A DNA stretch of 64,000 nucleotides from Variovorax sp. PBS-H4 (GTDB lineage Bacteria; Pseudomonadota; Gammaproteobacteria; Burkholderiales; Burkholderiaceae_C). Location: NCBI RefSeq assembly GCF_901827205.1, contig NZ_LR594675.1, forward strand, positions 1,488,001 to 1,552,000, in the 5' to 3' direction. Each line of letters opens with the position of its first letter. Position 1 is the stretch's first letter. Shown piece by piece: positions 8,172 to 16,575 of the stretch. Below the pieces are notes generated by a model. That model had not been told where the DNA came from, did not search any database, and saw nothing but the letters and a program-made list of their open reading frames with translations. A program made the position numbers and the translations under genes.

Positions 8172-9326
8172 TCAGGCCTTGCCGATGCCGCGCGAGCCCG
8201 GGCGCTTCGCCAGCTCGGCCACGCGCTCGCGGTTCGGCTCGAAGCCCAGGCCTGGCTTCTCGGGCAGCGCGAGCACGCCTTGGCTCGGCACCGGCAGATC
8301 GTCGAACACCAGCTTGCAGCAGTCGACGGCCACCGAGTGGTACTCGACCAGCGAGCCGTTCGCGAGCCCAGCATGCAGGTGCATGTTGTGGTGCGGCCAG
8401 GCGCCGCCGTTCGCGAAGCGTGCGTTGAAGGCAGAGGCCATGCCGGCAATCCGCAGGCATTGCGTGAAGCCGCCGCTGATGCAGGCATTGGGCTGCACCA
8501 CGTCCACCGCCTGCGCCACCAGCATGTCGCGGAAGCGGCTGGCCTGGCCTTCGTTCTGCCCCGCCGCGAGCGGGATCGAGGTCTTGTGGCGCAGCTTCAC
8601 GAGATTGGGAATGTCGTTCTGCGAGACCGGCTCCTCGAAGAAGCTGATGCCGTATTCCTCGATGCGCTGTGCCAGCGAGAGCGCGTGGAAATAATCGAGG
8701 CTGCAATTCGCGTCGATGTAGATCTGCACGTCGGGTCCCACCGCCTCGCGCACGGCGCGGATGCGCTGCACGTCCTCGGCGATCAGGGCGTCGAGCGGGC
8801 GCGGCTCGTCGCGCCGTGCAAGGCCGTGGTGGCCCACCGTCATCTTCAGCCGCTTGAAGCCGCGCTCGACCCAGCTCCGCGCGGCTGCCGCCAACTCGTC
8901 GCGTTCGTAGAAGGCAAAGCCGAAGGTGGCATACACCGGCACCTCGGCGCGCGCGCCGCCCAGCAAACGCCAGCAGGGCTGGCCCAGGGCCTTGCCCTTG
9001 AGGTCCCACAGCGCGAGGTCCAGTGCGGCGATGGCGTGGCTGGCATAGCCCGACTGGCCGCGCGGCGTCAGCAGCCAGTAGAGGCGCTCCCAGATCTGCT
9101 CGTGGCGAAGCGGGTCCATGCCGAGCAGCGAATGGGCGGCGATGTCGTTGACTACCGAGGCGATCACCTCCTCCTCGGTGATGGCTGTCATGCCGGTCCC
9201 GACCAGGCCTTCGTCGGTTTCGACGTCGACAAGGCAGAGCGAGAGCGATGTGGTCTTGCTGCGGCCCGCGACATCCACCGAAACAGGCAGGTGCAGGGGC
9301 GTGGCCGCGACGCGGGTGATCTTCAT
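8172..9326 (-). CDS. Enolase-superfamily enzyme, mandelate racemase / muconate lactonizing type
   Basis: 384-residue two-domain enolase-superfamily protein that should abstract the alpha proton of a carboxylate with Mg2+. Probable metal ligands are D205 (YIDAN), E231/E232 (FFEEP) and E259 (AAGQNEG). The acid/base positions are unusual compared with mandelate racemase as I recall it: the KxK motif reads K161-M-T163, and the aspartate of the His-Asp dyad appears as N280 (QPN). A histidine pair at 312-313 (WPHHN) is near the expected position of the second base. It is therefore more likely a dehydratase or one-base enzyme than a classic racemase. Start at 9326 follows GGAGACA and is 53 bases upstream of the Bug gene. 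Confidence 0.88.
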   Translation of the reverse strand: MKITRVAATPLHLPVSVDVAGRSKTTSLSLCLVDVETDEGLVGTGMTAITEEEVIASVVNDIAAHSLLGMDPLRHEQIWERLYWLLTPRGQSGYASHAIAALDLALWDLKGKALGQPCWRLLGGARAEVPVYATFGFAFYERDELAAAARSWVERGFKRLKMTVGHHGLARRDEPRPLDALIAEDVQRIRAVREAVGPDVQIYIDANCSLDYFHALSLAQRIEEYGISFFEEPVSQNDIPNLVKLRHKTSIPLAAGQNEGQASRFRDMLVAQAVDVVQPNACISGGFTQCLRIAGMASAFNARFANGGAWPHHNMHLHAGLANGSLVEYHSVAVDCCKLVFDDLPVPSQGVLALPEKPGLGFEPNRERVAELAKRPGSRGIGKA

Positions 9327-9354
9327 GGGGCGTGTGTCTCCAGGGGTGGGGCGC

Positions 9355-9384
9355 AGTGTAGGAAGGCGGCCACCGCCCTCACAA
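9355..9384 (-). promoter_or_regulatory. Candidate sigma-70 promoter for the enolase-superfamily/Bug/dehydrogenase genes
   Basis: In the 121-base gap before the enolase-superfamily gene the minus strand reads TTGTGA (9379-9384), 18 bases, TACACT (9355-9360). Each hexamer matches the consensus at four of six positions. A transcript would start about 20 bases before the ATG at 9326. This would let the three enzyme/transport genes be expressed separately from the decarboxylase and LysR genes. Confidence 0.4.
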
Positions 9385-9447
9385 GCATGCGCCACGAAGC
9401 CCGCTTTCGCGAGGCACGAAATCAAGGGTTTGCCCGGGGGCGCGGGT

Positions 9448-10335
9448 TCAGCGCAGCAGGAAGTCGACCAGCGTCAGCGTGGCCGGCGAGGGCTCCACGC
9501 CACTGCGCAGCGCGATGCGGTGGATGCGCGCGGCCCAGGCGTCCGTCAGCGGCACCGCTGCCAGCGGCAGGCTGGCGAGCTGCGGCGCTACTGCCTGCAG
9601 CGGCAGCACGGCCACGCCCAGGCCGCCCGCGACCATGCGGCAGACGGCGTCGAAGCTGCGCATCTGCATGCGGATCTTCAGCGCCTTGCCCGCCAGCGAG
9701 GCCGAGCGCATCAGCCGGCTGGACAGCGCGGTGCCGTCGTGCAGCGCGATGAACTGCTCGTCGAGTGCCTGCTCCAGCGCGAGCGGCGCGCTGCCGGCGA
9801 GCGCGTGGCCGGCCGGCACCACCAGCACCAGGGTGTCGGAGAAGCAGTCGGTAAGCGTGATGCCGTGCGGCGCGTGGGCCATGTCCACGATGCCCAGGTC
9901 GGCCCGGCCCTCGAGCAGCATCAGCGGAATGTCGAGGCTGCCGTGCTCGACGACATCGATGCGGATCAGCGGGTGCTCGCGCGCCATTCGGTCGAGCTTG
10001 GCCGGCAGCACTTCGAGCATGGCGGAGGTGTTGGCCGCCAGCCGCACGTGTCCTTGCAGGCCTTTCGCGTAGTCGTGCAGGTCGACCGACAGCCGGTCCA
10101 GGTCGACCAGGATCTCGCGGCCGCGCCGCACCAGCATCTGGCCTGCCGGGGTGAGCCGCACGCCGCGCGAGGAGCGCTCGAAGACGCGCAGGCCCAGGGC
10201 TTCTTCGAGCGCAGTGATGCGTGCGCTCGCGGCCGCCACCGCGAGCTGAAGCCGGTCGCCGGCGGCGCTGATGGAGCCGAGCTCCGCCGCCGCCACGATC
10301 ACGCGCAGCGTCGCGAGATCAAGCGGCTCGTTCAA
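9448..10335 (-). CDS. LysR-family transcriptional regulator
   Basis: 295-residue LysR-type regulator. The N-terminal winged helix-turn-helix spans roughly residues 5-65 (LATLRVIVAAAELGSISAAG, then FERSSRGVRLTPAGQ), followed by a substrate-binding-like effector domain. The start is a TTG at 10335, inside the last codons of the arylmalonate decarboxylase homologue (17-base overlap), giving the expected LDLATLRV beginning. Its position inside the cluster and on the same strand suggests it controls these genes in response to the substrate or an intermediate; this is inference. Confidence 0.9.
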   Translation of the reverse strand: MNEPLDLATLRVIVAAAELGSISAAGDRLQLAVAAASARITALEEALGLRVFERSSRGVRLTPAGQMLVRRGREILVDLDRLSVDLHDYAKGLQGHVRLAANTSAMLEVLPAKLDRMAREHPLIRIDVVEHGSLDIPLMLLEGRADLGIVDMAHAPHGITLTDCFSDTLVLVVPAGHALAGSAPLALEQALDEQFIALHDGTALSSRLMRSASLAGKALKIRMQMRSFDAVCRMVAGGLGVAVLPLQAVAPQLASLPLAAVPLTDAWAARIHRIALRSGVEPSPATLTLVDFLLR

Positions 10336-11056
10336 GCGCGGTCTCGGGCGCGAACAGGCGGCCGTGGCCGGGCGAGGCGGGGTCGAGGCCGGCCGTGCGC
10401 ATCAGGTCCAAGAAGCCGGCGGGCGAGCTCGAGGTGACGGGCAGGCCGAGCTTGTGTTCGAGCGGCACGTGGATGTCCAGCGTGAGCAGGCCGCCGCAGG
10501 AGATCAGCAGCCCCTGGGCCGTTCGGTCGGCCGCCACGGTGCGTTCGGCCAAGGCCATCAGCGTTTCGCCCGGCACCTGGCCGACCGCTTCGACGCCGGT
10601 GATGGACAGGCCTTCGATGTGCGTGACGGCGATGCCGCAGCTCGCCAGGTAGGCCACCAGCCGCTGGTTCAGCGTGTCGATGTAGGCGGTGGCGACCGCG
10701 ACGCGCCGGATGCCCAGCGCGCGCAGGCTGTCGACGATGGCGTGGCTCATGGTGGTGCAGGGCAGGCCAGTGGCTTCCTGCATGCGCTCGCGCAGCGCGT
10801 CGGTGAATTCGAGGCCGCGGTAGAAGCTGAGCGAGGTGCCCATCAGCGATACGGCCTCGGCACCGGCGTCTCGCAGCTCGACGGCGAGCGCGAGGATGCG
10901 GTCGACCACGGTGTCGAAGCCTTCGGGCGAGATGCCCGGGATGCCGAGCCCGCGCGCGATGAAACGCACGTCGCGCCCGCCATAGAGCGCCTGCCCGTCG
11001 GAGGGAACGAGGCCTGCGGCGGGCGGCACGATGAGGCCGAGGGTGCTAGTCGTCAT
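10319..11056 (-). CDS. Arylmalonate decarboxylase homologue (Asp/Glu racemase superfamily)
   Basis: 245-residue protein closely resembling the arylmalonate decarboxylase (AMDase, EC 4.1.1.76) of Bordetella bronchiseptica, which removes one carboxylate from alpha-aryl malonates without cofactor. Matching segments include IVPPAAGLVP at residues 9-18, SLMGTSLSFYRG at 70-81, ATAYID at 122-127 and SCGGLLTLD at 186-194. The single catalytic cysteine is C187, and glycine (G73) sits where racemases of this superfamily carry their first cysteine. T74, S75 and Y125 correspond to the dioxyanion-hole residues I recall from AMDase. The ATG at 11056 follows GGAGACC. It is the first gene of the cluster and overlaps the LysR start. 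Natural substrate unknown. Confidence 0.87.
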   Translation of the reverse strand: MTTSTLGLIVPPAAGLVPSDGQALYGGRDVRFIARGLGIPGISPEGFDTVVDRILALAVELRDAGAEAVSLMGTSLSFYRGLEFTDALRERMQEATGLPCTTMSHAIVDSLRALGIRRVAVATAYIDTLNQRLVAYLASCGIAVTHIEGLSITGVEAVGQVPGETLMALAERTVAADRTAQGLLISCGGLLTLDIHVPLEHKLGLPVTSSSPAGFLDLMRTAGLDPASPGHGRLFAPETALERAA

Positions 11057-11137
11057 GTCGTGGTCTCCGGATGCTCGAGTTGTCTCAAGCGCCGGATTGT
11101 GCGGCAGGCGACGGCTGCCTCGGCCTTCGCCCGGGCT

Positions 11138-13393
11138 TCAGCCCTGCAGATGCAGCGCCATGGCGGGGTCGCTGACGCCCGGCCTGCCGCTCTCGACACG
11201 CCCGGCGAAGCGGCGCTCGAAGTTCTCGGCGCTGACGGTGAAGTCGTACCAGTCGCCGCTCGTCTGCAGGTTCCAGTGCTGCGTCTCGATATCGCCGGGC
11301 TTGATGTCCATGGTCCACGGGCCGTGCTTGCCGTACGCGTTGGCGGCGATCGTCACGCGGCCGCGTTGCTTGCCGCTGTTGCGCACTCTCAGGTACAGGT
11401 GGCCGCTGTGGGCCTGGTAGCCGATCCGGATCTCCGGCTGGAACGCCGCCGTGTCGTGAAACAGCGCGTCGCCCTTGAAGCTGCGCACGAACCCGTTGGG
11501 GCCATAGACCCATAGCTCGTACTTGCCGCTGTCGGAAGCGCCGGTGTTCCAGGTGTCGCGCAGCGTCTTGCCCGCCTCCACGGTGTAGCGGCGGGGGATG
11601 CGGTCGAGGTGCAGCTTGTCGTAGACATGGAAGACGGCGCCCTGCTTGCCGGTGTTGGCGAACGCCAGCGACACCATGCCGCGCGACTCTACCTGCGCGC
11701 TGGTGTGCAGCTCGTAGGGGAGTGCACGCGAGGGGCGCACGCCGATCTCCTGGAACAGCGGCTGCGGCGTGGCGGGCGCAGTGGTGATGGGGGCCGTGGG
11801 CAGCAGCCTCTGCGCCGCATTGATCGCGGGAAAGTTGCTCGTGTCGGGCAGTTGCGGAAAGACCGGATCGTTCGGGTGCGCGAAGTCGAAGCAGGAGGTG
11901 AGGTCGCCGCAGACGGCGCGGTGCCATGGGCTGATGGCGTCCACCGTGATGCCGAAGCGCTTCTCCAAGAACATGCCGAGGGAGGTGTGGTCGAACACCT
12001 GCGAATCGACCCAGCCGCCCTTGCTCCACGGCGACACCACGTACATCGGCACGCGCGAACTCAGGCCCCACGGGCGGATCTTGCCGCTGGTGGTGTCGTT
12101 GGCGCTCAGGTAGTTGCCCACCGACGCATCGAAGTACTCGCCGTCGAGTGCCACGGTGGACTTGCCCATCAGGTTGCCATTGGCGTCATAGGAAGGCACC
12201 GCCGGCATCGGCAGGTGGTCGAAGAAACCGTCGTTCTCGTCGAAGGTCACGAAAAGCACCGTCTTGCTCCAGACTTTCGGATTGGACGTGAGCGCGTCCA
12301 GCACGTCCGAGACGAAGTCGGCAGCGCCTGCGGTGCCTTCGCTGCTGCCAGGATGCTCGGCCAGCGCCTGCGTCGGCAGCACCCACGAGACCTGCGGCAG
12401 GGTGTCGTTCATCACGTCCTGCTTCAGCTGCGCGAGGAAATTGACAGCGCCGTCGGCCGTGGCCGGGCCACCCGTCAGGCCATGCTCATAGATCGGCGAG
12501 CCCGGCTGCGCGGTGCGGAAGCTCTGGAAAGCCAGGCAGCCGTGCATGGCGCCGGTCCAGTTGTTGTTCATGTTCTGGTAGATGTGCCAGCTGATGCCCG
12601 CCTTTTGCAGGACATCCGGCAGCGTGTCCCATTTGAAGGCGGTGTTGACGTACTTGTAGTTGTAGGCACCCGTTGCCGGGTCGACCTGGCCCGATCCGCC
12701 CGCCTTCTGCGCCCGGCCCGCAACCCAGTTGGACGGGCTGGGCCAGCAGCGCGAGTTGACGGGCTCGCCATCGGCGTGCGTGCTGTTGATGCCCTGCTTG
12801 CGCAGTTCCGGGTTGAAGTTGGAGCCCGACCAGAACACGATGCGGTTCGGGTCGGTGCCGGTGAGGACGGAACAGTGATAGCCGTCGCAGATCGTGAAGG
12901 CATCGGCCAGCGCGAACTGGAACGGAATGTCCTCGCGCAGAAAGTAGCCCATCGTGGCCTGGTTCTTGAACTGGATCCAGCGGTCCATCTTCCCCTGGTT
13001 CCACGCCGCTTGCTGATCGGGAAAATTGTGCGGCGTGCCAGATCCGATCAACGCCCTGCCGGTCCTGGAATCGCGGCGAAAGGGCTGGATCTCCGGGCCG
13101 CCGCTCGGGTTGGGCTGGAAATACACCGGCTTGCCGCTCGCCAGCGGGATCGGGAAGCGGTCGCCGAAGCCGCGCACGCCGCGCATGGTGCCGAAGTAAT
13201 GATCGAAGCTGCGGTTCTCCTGCATCAGGATGACGATGTGCTGGACGTCCTCGATGCTGCGGTGCTTGTCGTGCGCCTCGACCGCCAGCGCTCGGCGGAT
13301 CGAGGGCGGCAGCACTGTGAGCGCGGTCGCGGCGCCCAGTGTGCCGGCGGTCTTGCGGAGGAAGTCGCGTCGTGGGGGAATGTTCGTGGTCAT
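11138..13393 (-). CDS. Phospholipase C, phosphocholine-specific type, Tat-exported
   Basis: 751-residue extracytoplasmic phosphoesterase similar in length and layout to PlcN/PlcH-type phospholipases C. The N-terminus carries a twin-arginine signal (RRDFLRKTAGTLGAATAL). The catalytic domain begins HIVILMQENRSFDHYFGTMR, the family hallmark, and continues with WVLPTQ and FVTFDENDGFFDH. The C-terminal ~200 residues hold bacterial phospholipase C C-terminal (beta-sandwich) repeats, e.g. KYELWVYGPNGFVRSFKG. It hydrolyses phospholipid head groups, supplying phosphate or carbon. It lies 81 bases upstream of the decarboxylase gene on the same strand, but a functional link is not evident. Confidence 0.92.
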   Translation of the reverse strand: MTTNIPPRRDFLRKTAGTLGAATALTVLPPSIRRALAVEAHDKHRSIEDVQHIVILMQENRSFDHYFGTMRGVRGFGDRFPIPLASGKPVYFQPNPSGGPEIQPFRRDSRTGRALIGSGTPHNFPDQQAAWNQGKMDRWIQFKNQATMGYFLREDIPFQFALADAFTICDGYHCSVLTGTDPNRIVFWSGSNFNPELRKQGINSTHADGEPVNSRCWPSPSNWVAGRAQKAGGSGQVDPATGAYNYKYVNTAFKWDTLPDVLQKAGISWHIYQNMNNNWTGAMHGCLAFQSFRTAQPGSPIYEHGLTGGPATADGAVNFLAQLKQDVMNDTLPQVSWVLPTQALAEHPGSSEGTAGAADFVSDVLDALTSNPKVWSKTVLFVTFDENDGFFDHLPMPAVPSYDANGNLMGKSTVALDGEYFDASVGNYLSANDTTSGKIRPWGLSSRVPMYVVSPWSKGGWVDSQVFDHTSLGMFLEKRFGITVDAISPWHRAVCGDLTSCFDFAHPNDPVFPQLPDTSNFPAINAAQRLLPTAPITTAPATPQPLFQEIGVRPSRALPYELHTSAQVESRGMVSLAFANTGKQGAVFHVYDKLHLDRIPRRYTVEAGKTLRDTWNTGASDSGKYELWVYGPNGFVRSFKGDALFHDTAAFQPEIRIGYQAHSGHLYLRVRNSGKQRGRVTIAANAYGKHGPWTMDIKPGDIETQHWNLQTSGDWYDFTVSAENFERRFAGRVESGRPGVSDPAMALHLQG

Positions 13394-13552
13394 GGCTTCA
13401 GAGGTGGTTGGACCTCGATGAGCTTAGGAAGCGGCCATGACAGGAAAGTGAATCTTCCTCGAAGCGTTGAGCCGAAGCAGGCGGCGGACTTCAGTTCGCG
13501 CGAGCCGCCGTGCGCTGGACGGCAATGGGCGAAGTGCCTTTCAAGACACTGA

Positions 13553-15721
13553 TTACCTGGCTGCGGTGCCCTTCAAGCCGGCGCCGCGCACCTCGATCCG
13601 GCGCTGGTCCAACACCCTGCCGCGCGCATCGATCAACTCCACCACGTGCCGCCCGGGCCACGGCAACCATTGGGCACTGGCGCCGCGCGCGAAGGGCCTG
13701 CCGTCGATATGCCAGGCGACGCCGCTGCCCTCGGCCTCGAAGCGCACGCGCTGGTGGCGTGGGGGGATGTCGGGATCGAGCGCGATGATGGTGCCGTCCA
13801 CGGGCGCGGTGATACGAGGCGGCGGATCGCCACTCGCGGCCGGCAGGTCGAAGCGAGGCTGTTCGGTGCCGGCGATGAACCATTCTTCGCGGGCCGCTTC
13901 CAGCTCGTCGCTGAAACGCACGCGCATGCGCACCAGGCCCGGCGGCGGGACCGGCGGGCGGCTGGCCTCGCGGCGGTGGAGGAAGGCCATGAGCTCGGCC
14001 CAGACCGGCGCGGCGCCGCTGGTGCCGCTCACGTCCCACATCGGCGCGCCGCTGGCGTTGCCCACCCACACACCGACCGTGTAGCGCTGCGACCAGCCGA
14101 CCGCCCAGTTGTCGCGCATGTCCTTGCTGGTGCCGGTCTTCACAGCGCTCCAGAAGCGCGTGCCCAGCACGCTGTCGAGGCCGAAGGTGGGCGCGCGAGC
14201 GTTGGCGTCGCTCAGGATGTCGCCGACGATGAAGCTCGCGCGCGGATCGATCGCGAGGGGCTTGCTTCTGCCTCCTTCAAGGGATGCCCGGGAGGGGGGG
14301 CTGGACGCCGGCAGGATGCGCGCCTCATTAAAAAGTCCCTGGTTTGCCAGCGTGCGATATCCATTGGTCAACGCCAGCAGCGACACCTCCGCGCTCCCCA
14401 GCGCCAGGCTGTAGCCGTAGTAGTCCCCGTTCTGCGCCAGCCCCAGCCCCGCCGCGCGCAGCTGGCGGGCAAAGGCCTCCGGCGAGACCATCACGAGCGT
14501 GCGCACCGCCGGCACGTTGAGCGAAGCCGCAAGCGCGGTGCGCACCGAGACGTGGCCCTTGAACTGCCGGTCGTAGTTCTGCGGGATGTAGAGGCCGGCC
14601 GCGGTGCTGATCTGTGCGGAGGAGTCGTCGAGCAGCGATGCGGCGGTGAGCCTTCGCTCGGCGATCGCCTGCGCATAGAGCAGCGGCTTGAGCGTGGAGC
14701 CGGGCTGGCGCTGCGCCAGCACGCCGTCGACCTCGGCCGCGCGGCTCAGCGCGCCGGAGGAGCCGACCCACGCGAGGACCTCGCCGCTGGCGTTGTCGAG
14801 CACCACCAGTGCGCCGTCCTCGACATTGCGCCCGCGCAGTTCCTTGAGATGACGCTGCAGGGTCGTGAGCGCAAAGCGTTGCAGCGGCGCCCGCAGCGTG
14901 GTGCGAACGTCGCCCCCTTGCGCTTCGGCCGCATTCGATACCCGCCGTGCCAGATGAGGCGCAATTCCTTCACTCGCCTCGAAGCCCCTGCGTTGCAAGG
15001 ACGCGCTCGCGAACATCGCGAGCGCGTCGCAATCTACCGCGCCACCAGCGTCCATCGCGCGCATCACCTCGCAGGCCCGTTGTGCGACGAGGGGCGGCTT
15101 GGCATTGGGTGCGCGCACCAGCGCCGCGGCAACCGCGGCCTCGCGCGCATCGAGCCCGTGCGGCGCCTTGCCGAAGAGCGTGCGAGAGAGCGCGTCGATG
15201 CCGACGATCTCGCCGCGGAAAGGCACGGTGTTGAGATAACCCTCGAGGATCTGGTCCTTGCGCCATTGGCGCTCGAGCTTTTGCGCCGCCAGCGTCTGCC
15301 CGAGCTTCTGCGTCAGGTCGCGCCCGCCGCTGCCCCGACGCAAGTCGTCATCGAGCAGCCCCGCGAGCTGCATGGTGATGGTGGAGGCGCCGCGCGTGCG
15401 CGTGTTCCACAGGTTGCTCCACGCCGCGGCCGAGACTGCGCGCCAGTCGATGCCGCTGTGCTCGTAGAAACGCTTGTCCTCGCTCAGCAGCATGGCGGTG
15501 CGCAGGGCCGGAGAGATATCGCCCAATGCCGTCCATCGGCCGCGGCGCACGCCGGCGTCGGTGCGGATGCGCTGCAGCAGTTCGCCATTGCGGTCGAGCA
15601 CCTGGATATCGGAAGGGCGGAAGTCGCGCTTCACTTCCTCGAAGCCCGGCAACGCTTGCGCAGGACCGATGGAGGCGAGGAGCAGGCTGAGCGCCAGGAG
15701 GGCGTGTGGGGTGCGCGGCAT
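13553..15721 (-). CDS. pbpC: Penicillin-binding protein 1C
   Basis: 722-residue bifunctional peptidoglycan synthase. A signal peptide or anchor (MPRTPHALLALSLLLASI, cut near AQA) is followed by the glycosyltransferase domain (LLSEDKRFYEHSGIDWRAV, GASTITMQLAGLL). The transpeptidase has the SxxK site in GSTLKPLLYAQAI and KTGTSKDMRDNW, and a C-terminal BiPBP_C domain follows. The ATG at 15721 is preferred over a GTG at 15742, since it starts the signal sequence directly. In E. coli pbpC is next to an alpha-2-macroglobulin gene; no such partner lies beside it here. A low-complexity Ser/Arg/Gly-rich insert sits around 14265-14310. Confidence 0.93.
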   Translation of the reverse strand: MPRTPHALLALSLLLASIGPAQALPGFEEVKRDFRPSDIQVLDRNGELLQRIRTDAGVRRGRWTALGDISPALRTAMLLSEDKRFYEHSGIDWRAVSAAAWSNLWNTRTRGASTITMQLAGLLDDDLRRGSGGRDLTQKLGQTLAAQKLERQWRKDQILEGYLNTVPFRGEIVGIDALSRTLFGKAPHGLDAREAAVAAALVRAPNAKPPLVAQRACEVMRAMDAGGAVDCDALAMFASASLQRRGFEASEGIAPHLARRVSNAAEAQGGDVRTTLRAPLQRFALTTLQRHLKELRGRNVEDGALVVLDNASGEVLAWVGSSGALSRAAEVDGVLAQRQPGSTLKPLLYAQAIAERRLTAASLLDDSSAQISTAAGLYIPQNYDRQFKGHVSVRTALAASLNVPAVRTLVMVSPEAFARQLRAAGLGLAQNGDYYGYSLALGSAEVSLLALTNGYRTLANQGLFNEARILPASSPPSRASLEGGRSKPLAIDPRASFIVGDILSDANARAPTFGLDSVLGTRFWSAVKTGTSKDMRDNWAVGWSQRYTVGVWVGNASGAPMWDVSGTSGAAPVWAELMAFLHRREASRPPVPPPGLVRMRVRFSDELEAAREEWFIAGTEQPRFDLPAASGDPPPRITAPVDGTIIALDPDIPPRHQRVRFEAEGSGVAWHIDGRPFARGASAQWLPWPGRHVVELIDARGRVLDQRRIEVRGAGLKGTAAR

Positions 15722-15861
15722 GACGGGTCGCCAGCTTGCCACAAGGCGGGCCGGGGCCGCGAATGCGGTCGGGGACTACTTGCGAACGGGCGGGGGCGCG
15801 GGTTGTCAACGTTTGCTGCGCCACGCATCTTGAACGCTCAACGATTATTCAAGGAGATCCG

Positions 15862-16077
15862 ATGAAAACACTCGTCGCCCTGCTGATTGCTGCAACCGCT
15901 GCCCTGGCCGGCTGCGTGGCCGTGCCGTACGACAGTGGCCGCTCCCCGCCGCGCGCGAGCTACGGGGACCGCGACCGCGACCGTGATGGCGTGCCCAATC
16001 GCTACGACCGCGATCGGGACAATGATGGCGTGCCGAATCGCTACGACAGCCGGCCCAACAATCCGAACCGGTACTGA
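15862..16077 (+). CDS. Small lipoprotein with Asp/Arg-rich DGVPNRYD repeats
   Basis: 71-residue predicted lipoprotein. The signal MKTLVALLIAATAALAGC ends in a lipobox (LAGC, Cys18), so the mature protein is about 54 residues and membrane-anchored. The mature part contains two copies of a DRDxDGVPNRYD unit, like the short Asp-rich loops of thrombospondin type-3/calcium-binding repeats. A strong AAGGAG site at 15851-15856 supports the ATG at 15862. It stands alone, divergent from pbpC and convergent with the thioesterase. Function unknown; calcium binding is a guess from the repeat. Confidence 0.8.
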   Translation: MKTLVALLIAATAALAGCVAVPYDSGRSPPRASYGDRDRDRDGVPNRYDRDRDNDGVPNRYDSRPNNPNRY

Positions 16078-16137
16078 GGTGCCGCCGGGCGCGCCTCCTA
16101 AGGCGGCAGCCCGGGCCTCTGTTGTGGTCCTGCGGGG

Positions 16138-16554
16138 CTAGGCTTCCAGGATCAACTGCGTCTGCGTGACGACGGCGCACAGCTTGCCTTCCGCGGACCG
16201 GATGGTGGTCTGCCACACCATCGTGGTTCGACCTCGATGCAGGGCGATGCTCTCGCCGGTCACCGCGGAGTTCACGCGTGCTCCGCTGATGAACTTGGTG
16301 CTGGAGTCGGTGGTCGTCGTCCGCTTGCCTTGCGGCATGTTGATGAGGGTGCCGACCGCGCCGAGCGTGTCGGCGAAGGCCATGTAGGCGCCGCCATGCA
16401 GGATGCCGCCGACGGTGCAGAGATCCGGCCGGACGACCAGCTCGGCAATCACGCGCTCTGGCTCGAGCGTGAGGAGGCGAACACCCATGAGGCCGGGAAA
16501 AACCGGATCGAGGATCTTCTGGACGGCTTCGAGGGCAGGCACAGGCTGGGTCAT
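16138..16554 (-). CDS. PaaI/YigI-type hotdog-fold thioesterase
   Basis: 138-residue hotdog-fold protein, the usual size for PaaI-family acyl-CoA thioesterases. The motif GGILHGGAYMAFADTLG (residues ~49-65) carries the HGG active-site turn and the acidic residue after it. TTTTDSSTKFISGA is the conserved second strand region. It probably hydrolyses aryl- or acyl-CoA esters. It is 21 bases downstream of the DUF2277 gene on the same strand, so they may share a transcript. Substrate not predictable. Confidence 0.88.
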   Translation of the reverse strand: MTQPVPALEAVQKILDPVFPGLMGVRLLTLEPERVIAELVVRPDLCTVGGILHGGAYMAFADTLGAVGTLINMPQGKRTTTTDSSTKFISGARVNSAVTGESIALHRGRTTMVWQTTIRSAEGKLCAVVTQTQLILEA

Positions 16555-16575
16555 GGCGCGGCTTTCCTCGTGTAC

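Noticed and set aside
5990..8488. Apparent single 832-codon frame joining the dehydrogenase with upstream sequence
   Set aside because: Only the part from 7126 matches the family; the rest is a shadow of the Bug and enolase-type genes, not a fusion.
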